Positions 56,241-64,000 of a stretch of DNA of 64,000 bases are shown in pieces. This stretch comes from Magnetococcus sp. PR-3 (GTDB taxonomy: Bacteria; Pseudomonadota; Magnetococcia; Magnetococcales; Magnetococcaceae): the NCBI RefSeq assembly GCF_036689865.1, contig NZ_JBAHUQ010000009.1, forward strand, positions 62,001 to 126,000, read 5' to 3'. Made by a program: the position numbers and the translations under genes. Each line of letters starts with the position of its first letter. The first letter of the stretch is position 1. Under the pieces are notes generated by a model. It did no database searches. It was not told the origin of the DNA and saw nothing but the letters and a program-made list of their open reading frames with translations.

Positions 56241-59200
56241 CTACTCAAATAGCCGCCCCTGTTCACCAGGGCGGGCAGGTAACCGGTTATGCACCTTTTG
56301 TTGGCCAGAGTGCCACCAACGCCACCCTTCCAAGAGCGGGAAATAGAGCCCCAGACGGACTGGACGATTTTCCAACGCACCTAAAATGAGGGCATATTTT
56401 TCCAACTGCTGCCGATAACGCACCACCTCATTATCCAAAAAACCATCCACATCCCGACCGGCATGGACAGAGGTTTTATAATCAATAATCCAGCGGACGC
56501 CCTCTTCATCAACAAAGGTTCGGTCAATAATAATGCGGATTAAGCGCCCCTTAAGCACACCGGTCAGATCTTTTTCACAGGCCGCATCCACATGACGATC
56601 ACTCAAGATCCAACGGCCCAGATCACTGGCCAATGCCGCTTTTAAGGCTTGCACAACCCGCCTCGCAGTCTCCTCAATACGGTTTTTGGCCAAACCCAAC
56701 GCAATCAACCGTTTTTCAATGGCGACGTACAGTTTTTCTATCCGTTTAGGGGGCCACTCGGCCAACCCTTGCTGGGCCATAAGCTGTAGCCATTCGTGGG
56801 TGACAATACCGGCCATACGGGCAGGTTCCCCGGCCCAATCATAGCGGGGCGGGTCCCCTTCCGGTTCAGCCACCCCCTCTTCCTTAGATACCTCAAAGGG
56901 GGGTGGAGGTTCCGGCAGAGCCCAATTATCCGCCAACCGCATAAGGGTTTGTGGCCAGATAGGACGAACCCTCTCTTCTGGTTCTGGCGGCGCCGGCGGG
57001 GCTTCTGGCTGGGGGGGGTGCATGGTCTGCAAGGTTGGCCAAAGCATGCCCAAGGGTAGATTAGGCTCAGGATCTTTATCCTTCTCCGGCACACTACCTA
57101 AGAGATGCAAGTGACCACGGGCCCGCGTGGCTGCCACATAGAGTAAACGCCGCAACTCATGGCGCTCTTGCTCACGCTGTACCCGACGTAAAAAGGCAAA
57201 AAGAGGGGCCTCTTCATCCATGGATGAAGGAATAGGGGCCACCAACAGTTGGCGCTCGCCCCCCCACTCGGTGCGGTGGGTCCGCTCCCACATCTCCAAC
57301 AAGGGGCGCTCCTGAACCTTACCCCGCCGCCCCAACGCTGGCAGCAAGACGGTATCAAACTCCAACCCTTTGGATTTATGAATGGTCATTAACTGCACCA
57401 CGCCTGGCCCTGCCTCAGCCCCCGCCGCATACAGACGCTGCAAACGCCCCTCCAAGGCGGGCCAATCGACCGCCTCTCCCGTTGCCTCTAACTGTTCCAA
57501 CAGCAAAAAATAACGGCTGGCATCGGCCATCGCTTCAGCATGGCCCGCGGTGGCGGGGCCACCGAGGGCATGCCAACACCCTTCAATCCAATCCCGTAAC
57601 GGCTGGCGACCTTGCTGCGTTAAAGCCGCTTTAAGCACCTGAACCATACGGGTTAAACGGGCCCGACTTGTGGTGGTGAGCTGGGATAAACGGGTTTCGT
57701 CACACAGCGCGGACCATAAAGGGGTCTGGCCACCCTGCCCTTGGGCGATCATGGCCATTTCAGCCGGGTTTAAACCACACCAAGGCGCCCGCAATAGCGC
57801 CAACCACGCCACCCGATCGGCGGGCTGATGTAGGGCACGGGTCAAACACCACAGATCCTGCACCACCGGGCGCCGCTCCAGCACATCGATCTCAACCGCC
57901 TGGAAAGGGATACCTGCGGCACGCATAAGCGGCACCAAAGCTTCCAGGTGGGGTCGGGCTCTCACCAGTACAGCCAAGGAGCCCTCGGGTTTGTCTGCCC
58001 GTGCTTGCTGGATCAAACGCACCATCTGCGCGGCCTCCCGCGCCTTCTCCTCCGGGCCTGCCTGAACCGGGTGCCACTGTACCGCTTCACCCGCCTCATG
58101 GTCATGAAAAGCCACCGAAGCATGGTAGGTGACCGCACCGAGATCACCATCCTCCTGCTCAGGGAACAGGCGGGTAAAGGCGCTGTTCACCCAATCCACC
58201 ACCCCCGCCGCCGAGCGAAAGTTCACCTCCAACTGCAAGGGTTGCAAAGGGAGCTGCCCCAACCCCTGCTCACGCACCTGAGCAAACAGCGCGACCTCCG
58301 CTTTACGGAAGCGATAGATAGACTGCATGGGGTCGCCCACCAAAAACAGCGATCGGCCATCGTCTGGCTCCCACCCGGCGGTTAACTGCTCGAGCAGCTT
58401 GATCTGTAGTTGAGAGGTATCCTGAAACTCATCAACCAGCAGATGTTTGAGCTTGTAGTCCCAGACCAGGGTTAAATCGGTGGGGTTATCCGGCGTGCCC
58501 AGCGCACTGACCGCTTGCAAAGAGACCTCCGCAAAATCAACCGCGGTGGCCTGGGTAAAGATCAAACGCAAATGGGCCGCAGCCAGTTGCAGAACAACCC
58601 CCAACGCATCCAACACCGCCCACTCGGCCTCACTGTAACCGGGCTCTGGCATACTTTTAACCCCATGCAGCGCCTCATTAAGAGTGGGGTCAAAGCGTTG
58701 TAGATTCTCCAGCAGCTCCAACAGGGCCTGTTTCTGTGCCTGTGCGTGCTGTTTTTCCTCTTTATTTTTAAAACCACTGGGGGCGGGTATGCCGATTTTT
58801 TTGGTCAGAGATTTCCGCCACCCCCCTTGCTCGGTGATCAGCAGCTCTGCCAAACCGTGCCACAACGGCAGATCATGGGCCTCATGCCCCGGAAAGTCTG
58901 TCACATCCTGCCAAGCTAAGAGAGGACTACCGCTCTGTTCCGCCACATGGTCAGCCGCATAACGGGCCAACCCCATGAGCTGGTGTTTTTGCAGGTCATT
59001 AAACCGTTGCCCCAACCCCTGAAGCTGCCCCTCTACCAAGTGCCACAAGGCCTCTTCCAACACCTGCCGGTCCAGCCCCCCTTGACCCTCTAGATGGTAG
59101 ATCCACTGATCCCGCCGGGCCAACATCTCTACAAGCAGTTGTTCAGTACGGGGAAAATCAAAATCCCGATGGCTTAACAGTTGCCATACCGCTTGGTAGC

Positions 59201-59705
59201 GGGGGGAGTCCTGGGGTTCTTTAAGGTGGGTTTCCAGACAAGTCCGCGCCGCTTGGCGGTAGAGTTTTTCTGGCTCGTCAGAACGTTCAAATCCCCCCCC
59301 AAACCCGGATAGTACGGGCATTTGACGGGTTAAACGGCTGGAGAGTGCATCAATGGTCATCACCGCCAAACGCTGAGGGTTGTGGCGTAACTGCCACCCC
59401 TGCAAGCGGTCTTGCTGCAAGGCCGCGCAAGCCAGTTCATAGCGCTGCTGCTCAAAACCATGGGCTGGGGCGACCCCCCGATCAGCCTCCGCCAATGCCT
59501 CAATAATACGTCCGCGCATCTCTGCTGCGGCTTTTCGGGTAAAGGTAATGGCCAAGATCTGTTCCGGCTTCTCCACCACTGCCAACAGCCGTAAAAAACG
59601 CTGGGTTAACAGCCCGGTTTTACCTGAACCTGCGGGCGCTTGAACAATAAATGAGCCTTCAGGATCTAACGCCTGGCTCCGGGCCTGAGCATCAACCAAC
59701 ACCAT
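56241..59705 (-). CDS. addA: UvrD-family helicase/nuclease, AddA-like (double-strand break repair)
   Basis: A 1154-residue protein. The N-terminal helicase has Walker A QAPAGSGKT, AITFTRKAAAEM (Ia), LLVDEFQDTSQLQ (II), LVGDPMQSIYRFR (III) and VQLMTIHKSKGLEFDTVLLP. The C-terminus has a PD-(D/E)XK nuclease core (WIIDYKTSVHAG). This is the AddA architecture. It processes DNA ends for RecA-dependent repair together with AddB. It overlaps the upstream addB-like gene by 14 bases. Some databases name this divergent pair only as probable DNA repair proteins. Confidence 0.9.
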   Translation of the reverse strand: MVLVDAQARSQALDPEGSFIVQAPAGSGKTGLLTQRFLRLLAVVEKPEQILAITFTRKAAAEMRGRIIEALAEADRGVAPAHGFEQQRYELACAALQQDRLQGWQLRHNPQRLAVMTIDALSSRLTRQMPVLSGFGGGFERSDEPEKLYRQAARTCLETHLKEPQDSPRYQAVWQLLSHRDFDFPRTEQLLVEMLARRDQWIYHLEGQGGLDRQVLEEALWHLVEGQLQGLGQRFNDLQKHQLMGLARYAADHVAEQSGSPLLAWQDVTDFPGHEAHDLPLWHGLAELLITEQGGWRKSLTKKIGIPAPSGFKNKEEKQHAQAQKQALLELLENLQRFDPTLNEALHGVKSMPEPGYSEAEWAVLDALGVVLQLAAAHLRLIFTQATAVDFAEVSLQAVSALGTPDNPTDLTLVWDYKLKHLLVDEFQDTSQLQIKLLEQLTAGWEPDDGRSLFLVGDPMQSIYRFRKAEVALFAQVREQGLGQLPLQPLQLEVNFRSAAGVVDWVNSAFTRLFPEQEDGDLGAVTYHASVAFHDHEAGEAVQWHPVQAGPEEKAREAAQMVRLIQQARADKPEGSLAVLVRARPHLEALVPLMRAAGIPFQAVEIDVLERRPVVQDLWCLTRALHQPADRVAWLALLRAPWCGLNPAEMAMIAQGQGGQTPLWSALCDETRLSQLTTTSRARLTRMVQVLKAALTQQGRQPLRDWIEGCWHALGGPATAGHAEAMADASRYFLLLEQLEATGEAVDWPALEGRLQRLYAAGAEAGPGVVQLMTIHKSKGLEFDTVLLPALGRRGKVQERPLLEMWERTHRTEWGGERQLLVAPIPSSMDEEAPLFAFLRRVQREQERHELRRLLYVAATRARGHLHLLGSVPEKDKDPEPNLPLGMLWPTLQTMHPPQPEAPPAPPEPEERVRPIWPQTLMRLADNWALPEPPPPFEVSKEEGVAEPEGDPPRYDWAGEPARMAGIVTHEWLQLMAQQGLAEWPPKRIEKLYVAIEKRLIALGLAKNRIEETARRVVQALKAALASDLGRWILSDRHVDAACEKDLTGVLKGRLIRIIIDRTFVDEEGVRWIIDYKTSVHAGRDVDGFLDNEVVRYRQQLEKYALILGALENRPVRLGLYFPLLEGWRWWHSGQQKVHNRLPARPGEQGRLFE

Positions 59706-62448
59706 CTGGCACCTCCCCCTGGCTGAGCTGATCTTTACGGCACAGCGGACTTAAATCACAATAACTACACCCTTTTTCCCCCTCATTGGGGTCTACAGCG
59801 ACCCGGCCGGCCAAAAAATCTTCGACCAATGTCGTCAGGGTTGTGCGCCACTGAGCCAGCATGTGGGGCCAGCTCTCGACATCCAACTTAGCCCGCCGAT
59901 CATCCCACCCTTTTAATCCGGGAATAAGGTCTGCCTCTTCGGCAATCCCAATCCAGGGTTGATCACCACTGCTGGATTTTAATGAGGCAAAGGCCAACCC
60001 TGCGACATCCGCCACATCCGGGGCCAGCGTATACAGGGGCAACTGCGGATCTTCAGGCCGCGCCCCCTGCCACACCCGACTGTTGGGCTTGCCCGACTTA
60101 TAATCCACCAACAGATGCCGACCATCCGCCAGCCGATCTAACCGGTCTAACCGCAAGGTTAACAACGCCCCAGCAATGGTTAAATTTTGCTGCTGCTCGG
60201 TCGCCTCCACCACAAACCCTGGTGGGCGGGCCAGCTCAACCTCAATCCAACGCCCCATTAAACGCTGTAGACGCTGTTTTTCCAGATCCACAAAACTGGC
60301 CGAACTGGACCATTGCGAGAGCGCCTGATCCACCGCTTCATCCACCCAAATCTGCCGCTGAGCCTGCCCAGCGGTGCGAAGATTCTCTTCGGTTTGAACC
60401 TGCATCCAAAAAGCCGCCAACATGGCATGGGCCAAGGTACCCCGGCGCATACCATCAGCCCCTGGCGCCGTCACCTCCATCGCCTTGGCCCTAAGGCGAT
60501 ATTTAGCAAAAGCCTGAAACGGACAAGCAGCCTGGGCTTTAGGTAGCGCAGAGCCACCCGGCAACGGCGTGTCAGGTTCTTGGGTTACCTCTGAACCTTG
60601 CGCGCCATCATAGGTGTGCCACTGAGCCGACTGGGCAATATGCTGAGCATCCAATAGATAGTCCGGCTCAGTACGGGTATCCAACGGTAGTTCGGCAAAC
60701 AGCGGTGAGATCTGAAAATCCCGGTCCCCATCACTACGGCACCAGCTTACCACCATCTCCTGTGCTGATTGGTTAAGGCGTTGGGTAATTTGGCGGGCAA
60801 AGGCCAGCTCACGTTCTGCCGATGCACGGGGCATCTGCTGGGTACGCTGCAGCGTTAAAGGTAGAAAAGGGTTGGGCATGGGGGCGGGTGGCCACACTTC
60901 ATCACGCATATCCAGCAACCATAAGGCATCAAAGGACTCCCCAGCTGACTCCAACACCCCCATGACCCGTACCGGTGCTTCCCCCCCATCGGGTTGAAAA
61001 TCTCGCCGTTGGGCCATACCCTGCAACAGACCCAACGCGGCATCCCAAGAGAGCGCAGGGGCGGTATGTTCCAAGGCGGCCCACTGGGTGAGCAGATCTG
61101 CCCAAGCAGTTACCGCCTGATACTCCCGGCTGTTCAACGGCCGCGCCTGGGTCCCCCCCGGCCAGCCGACCTGTTCCAACCACTGGCTAACCCTTGCGGC
61201 CCAACGGCCCAACGGCAGGGCCTGCGCCATCGCCCCCTCTGGCTGTTGTAGCTGGCGCAGTTTGCGGTACCAACTGTTCTCCACCATCCCCTGCTGTTCC
61301 ATGATCTGACACATCTGATCACGATCCAGCTCAAAACAGCCCAGCCCCCGGAGTGTGGCCTCCAACCGTCCCCGCCAGTTGCGCTGTTTCTGTTCATCAT
61401 GCCCGCCCAAATAGGGGGAGCGTAAGAGGGCCGCCCAAACCGGGGGCTCCACCGGGCGATGCATAAACTGCAACATGAGCAGGGCATCGGCAACCACAGG
61501 AGCATGGGAGAGAGAGGTCCCGCTGGAGATGTTAACCGCCAACTCAGCCGCAGGCTTGTCTGGACGTACTGAACCTGGGGTTAAGACCGCCGCCAGCAGA
61601 CGGGCAATGGCCCCGCGCAACTCAGGCAAGTTGGGCACCACCACCCCAATATTGCGGCTGCCCTGCTCTAACTTATGCCGCACCCAACAGGCCATGGCCA
61701 ATAGCTCTTGCTGCTGATCGGCATAAATACGCTGGCCACACTGTTGGGGGGGGACCGTCTCGGGTTGCCACTGAGAGACCCGAACCCCCTTATTTTGGAG
61801 AAAATCTAAAAATTCATGAATTTGTGGCGATATCTCATCAAACCCGGCCAAGATCAACTGCTCAGGGGCCGACCAGGTTTCACCATCGGCCTGCAACCTC
61901 TGTGGTAGCTGCTGTAGATCCAACAGCCCCTCCTCTTGCAAGCGCTGCTGGTAAGCGGTAATCCACTGCAACAACACTTGGCTCTCCGGCTCAGGCTGCT
62001 GCCCCAACTGTCTTAAATCCACACACCATTGGGCCATCAAGCCCCAGGCCTGTCTGGCGGCATCCGCCGCCCCCTGGGGGGAGAGCAACCCCTGCCCGAC
62101 CTCTGACTGCCGCACCACCGCAGACCATAACAGACGCTCCTGCTCGCCATTAATCAAACGTGGCAGGTTCTTTTTTTTGGCCGCCACCACATGGCTGGCC
62201 ACACTCTCGCGCCAACTACGCTCCAGCCAAGCCCCCCAAGCCAATAGATCGGGGGTGGGCCAAGCGGTTAAGCCTGCGCTCATCTTGGCTTCCCCATGGC
62301 GGTGACGCAACCAGCGGGATAAACGGCGGTTAACCGTCACCACCACCGCCCCCTCATCCAGAGCGGTAAACAGTTCGCTCTCTCCCACGATCAAAGACAA
62401 ACCCCTTTTCTCATGGGTACGATCGGCCAAGCTGGCATTCATGGCCAA
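59692..62448 (-). CDS. AddB-like PD-(D/E)XK nuclease with iron-sulfur motif
   Basis: A 918-residue protein resembling the proteobacterial AddB-like repair nucleases (TIGR03623-type). The N-terminal part (VVVTVNRRLSRWLRHRHG) is helicase-like but lacks a Walker A, as in AddB. The C-terminal nuclease has the LLVDYKSGKPN core, and Cys in CPFQAFAKYRL plus GCSYCDLSPLCR (CxxC-x5-C) form the AddB-type iron-sulfur staple. It starts the two-gene unit with addA. Confidence 0.88.
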   Translation of the reverse strand: MAMNASLADRTHEKRGLSLIVGESELFTALDEGAVVVTVNRRLSRWLRHRHGEAKMSAGLTAWPTPDLLAWGAWLERSWRESVASHVVAAKKKNLPRLINGEQERLLWSAVVRQSEVGQGLLSPQGAADAARQAWGLMAQWCVDLRQLGQQPEPESQVLLQWITAYQQRLQEEGLLDLQQLPQRLQADGETWSAPEQLILAGFDEISPQIHEFLDFLQNKGVRVSQWQPETVPPQQCGQRIYADQQQELLAMACWVRHKLEQGSRNIGVVVPNLPELRGAIARLLAAVLTPGSVRPDKPAAELAVNISSGTSLSHAPVVADALLMLQFMHRPVEPPVWAALLRSPYLGGHDEQKQRNWRGRLEATLRGLGCFELDRDQMCQIMEQQGMVENSWYRKLRQLQQPEGAMAQALPLGRWAARVSQWLEQVGWPGGTQARPLNSREYQAVTAWADLLTQWAALEHTAPALSWDAALGLLQGMAQRRDFQPDGGEAPVRVMGVLESAGESFDALWLLDMRDEVWPPAPMPNPFLPLTLQRTQQMPRASAERELAFARQITQRLNQSAQEMVVSWCRSDGDRDFQISPLFAELPLDTRTEPDYLLDAQHIAQSAQWHTYDGAQGSEVTQEPDTPLPGGSALPKAQAACPFQAFAKYRLRAKAMEVTAPGADGMRRGTLAHAMLAAFWMQVQTEENLRTAGQAQRQIWVDEAVDQALSQWSSSASFVDLEKQRLQRLMGRWIEVELARPPGFVVEATEQQQNLTIAGALLTLRLDRLDRLADGRHLLVDYKSGKPNSRVWQGARPEDPQLPLYTLAPDVADVAGLAFASLKSSSGDQPWIGIAEEADLIPGLKGWDDRRAKLDVESWPHMLAQWRTTLTTLVEDFLAGRVAVDPNEGEKGCSYCDLSPLCRKDQLSQGEVPDGVG

Positions 62449-62487
62449 ATCCCTCTATGCTCTATTTTTGATATATTAACCCACGGC

Positions 62488-64000
62488 ATGCTACTGATCC
62501 TTATGTATCACATACAAAAAAAGGCATTATCCTCTTGGCTTTGCAGCCTGTTCATGCTGCTTGCCATCACGCTATGGCCCTTGCAGGGCTTTGCGGAGAA
62601 AAACCAGGATGCCCCTTCTGAAGATCAGGAACAATGGCTGACCCGCCTGACCTATCATTATATGGCCACGCACCATGCGGTGCAGCGGTATAGCCATGCG
62701 CAAAAGCGTCTGAACCTGCTCAAAAAACAGTTAAATACGCTGTTTAAAAATGCCCCCTATGACCTAATGTTCACCCCTAAGCTGCGCATGGCCCAGCAGA
62801 CCCTTTATCGTGGGGATCTTGAAGGTACGAAGCACCTGCTTAAGGTGTTGCAAGAGGAGCTGACCCAAACCTATGGCGACAAGCACCCCCTCTACCTACC
62901 GCTTTACCGGTTACAGGCTGCCCTGCTTCAGCTCAGAGGTAACCCCAGCGAGGCCTTTGCCATCCTGGAAAAATCCTTGGCGCTTGAAGAACAACTTCTA
63001 CACCCCAAACACCCTGCCCTTTATGGGTCTTTGTTGGGCTTAGGCGACCTACTTAGCCAGCTTAGCCGAGGGGATGAAGCCAAAGCCCACTACCAGCGGG
63101 CTTTAACCATTGTGATGAAAGCATCTGGCCCCTATCAACAAGCACGCATTACCCTGCATAACCGTTTGGGGCAAAATGAACTGGCGGCCCGTCGTCCTCG
63201 GCAAGCAGCCCGGCTATTGGGTGCCGCACTCTCTATGGAAGAGGCGCGTCTGGGCCAGGGGCACCCAGCCCTGATTAAACCGTTAGAGCGCCTAGCCGCT
63301 GCCCTTACCCAAGGGGGACGCTGGAAAGAGTCGGAAAAGCAGATCCGCCGTGCGCTGGCCATTAGCCGGGAACAGTTTGGCAGCGGCAGCAGACAGGCCA
63401 CCCGCCAAACCGAACTGCTGGGGGACTTGGCCCGTGAAGGACAAGATCTGGCCAAAGCAGCTCAGTATTATCAAGAGGCGATCCGCCTGCATGAAGCCGC
63501 AGAACGTGTAGAGATACGTAACTATGCAGAGCTTAAGCTGAAACGGGCACGTGTACACCAGGTCATGGGGGAGTGGTGGCAAGCGGAACAGACCCAACGC
63601 ACCGGCTTGGTTGGCCTGCAACCCCACCCCCTGCAACCCGGAGATGGGGTTAACCGCAACCGAGAAGTGACAGCGTACCGGCATATTGTGAAGGTTTTAA
63701 ACCAACTGACCTGGAACCAGCTGGACCCCATCAGCAACCTGGACGGGGCCATTATTACGCTACAGCAGCGTCTGAAAAGGTTGGGCTTTCACCCGGGTGA
63801 GATTGATGGACACCCAGGCCCCAACACACTCTTTGCTCTAACCGGTTGGCGCAACACCATGGGTATGGCCTCCCCCCCCATGCGTTGGCGGCTTAGCGAT
63901 CTGCAACGGGCCTTACAAGAGGTACCACCAGCACCCCGACCAACCCAGGAAGATATCGCCAAAACGATTCGCCAAGCTTTTCAAACCATGGAATCTGACG
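62488..64000 (+). CDS. Secreted TPR protein with a peptidoglycan-binding-like domain (partial, 3' end beyond window)
   Basis: The frame is open from 62488 to the window end (504 codons, no stop). A signal-peptide-like segment (SSWLCSLFMLLAITLWPLQGFA) follows a short basic start; an in-frame ATG at 62503 is an alternative. Repeated helical pairs (LGLGDLLSQLSRGDEAKAHYQRAL, ELLGDLAREGQDLAKAAQYYQEAI) are TPR units, similar to Kinesin-light-chain-type repeats. Near 63750 a LQQRLKRLGFHPGEIDGHPG segment matches the PG-binding 1 domain. It is likely periplasmic. The promoter lies in the AT-rich gap after the addB-like gene, which runs the other way. Confidence 0.75.
   Translation, partial: MLLILMYHIQKKALSSWLCSLFMLLAITLWPLQGFAEKNQDAPSEDQEQWLTRLTYHYMATHHAVQRYSHAQKRLNLLKKQLNTLFKNAPYDLMFTPKLRMAQQTLYRGDLEGTKHLLKVLQEELTQTYGDKHPLYLPLYRLQAALLQLRGNPSEAFAILEKSLALEEQLLHPKHPALYGSLLGLGDLLSQLSRGDEAKAHYQRALTIVMKASGPYQQARITLHNRLGQNELAARRPRQAARLLGAALSMEEARLGQGHPALIKPLERLAAALTQGGRWKESEKQIRRALAISREQFGSGSRQATRQTELLGDLAREGQDLAKAAQYYQEAIRLHEAAERVEIRNYAELKLKRARVHQVMGEWWQAEQTQRTGLVGLQPHPLQPGDGVNRNREVTAYRHIVKVLNQLTWNQLDPISNLDGAIITLQQRLKRLGFHPGEIDGHPGPNTLFALTGWRNTMGMASPPMRWRLSDLQRALQEVPPAPRPTQEDIAKTIRQAFQTMESD

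Overview
The window looks like chromosomal DNA of a Gram-negative, moderately GC-rich proteobacterium. The evidence is signal-peptide periplasmic proteins, sigma-54 GlnK/AmtB/GlnA nitrogen control, a cNor-type nitric oxide reductase operon with a class II FNR-like promoter, CysD/CysNC sulfate activation, c-di-GMP enzymes and chemotaxis proteins. A marine alphaproteobacterium of the Magnetococcus type is my best guess from the gene mix and style, but no rRNA or other decisive marker is present. No tRNA, rRNA, CRISPR array, transposase or phage gene was recognised.

Layout, left to right. 0-4 kb: a PhnD-like periplasmic binding protein abutting a truncated membrane sensor, then cysD-cysNC (all minus). 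4.5-11.5 kb: a NodZ-like fucosyltransferase, YciI and DJ-1/PfpI proteins, a MoCo-carrier-like protein, a pseudo-kinase-like sensor overlapping cheD, a nitroreductase, a small membrane protein and a PAS-GGDEF-EAL protein. 11.5-16.5 kb: a 1-kb non-coding stretch with degenerate copies of the copA 3' end, then a fatty acid hydroxylase / J-domain / copA operon (minus). 17.5-26.6 kb: a tightly coupled four-gene minus-strand operon with a giant ZorA/MotA-like coiled-coil protein, a degenerate CYTH-CHAD protein, an HDOD protein and a ZorB/MotB-like OmpA protein. This is the most unusual locus in the window. 26.8-32.4 kb: norC-norB-norQ-ferredoxin-norD. 32.5-33.2 kb: a 112-bp-period repeat array. 33.4-35.3 kb: sigma-54 promoter, glnK, amtB. 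35.6-41.2 kb: an EAL protein and a Gld-like ABC cluster (minus). 41.4-43.3 kb: a perfect sigma-54 promoter, a structured leader and glnA. 43.3-50.3 kb: two paralogous secreted HExxH proteins, a proline-rich protein plus WbuC-like cupin, an atypical SDR, and a P460-like cytochrome followed by a CZB chemoreceptor. 50.4-50.75 kb: a dense DnaA-box cluster resembling a replication origin. 50.8-64 kb: mtaB, a CCA-adding-enzyme-family protein, 1.5 kb of hairpin repeats, a LOG-family protein, addA/addB-like recombination genes and a truncated TPR/peptidoglycan-binding protein.

Themes. Nitrogen metabolism is prominent: glnK-amtB and glnA carry matching -24/-12 promoters and are probably NtrC-controlled, while the nor operon carries a Crp/Fnr-type site. 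Sensory and motility-related functions recur (CheD, MCP, GGDEF/EAL, HDOD, MotAB-like). Intergenic regions are large and carry at least three unrelated tandem-repeat families, each lying just downstream of a gene.
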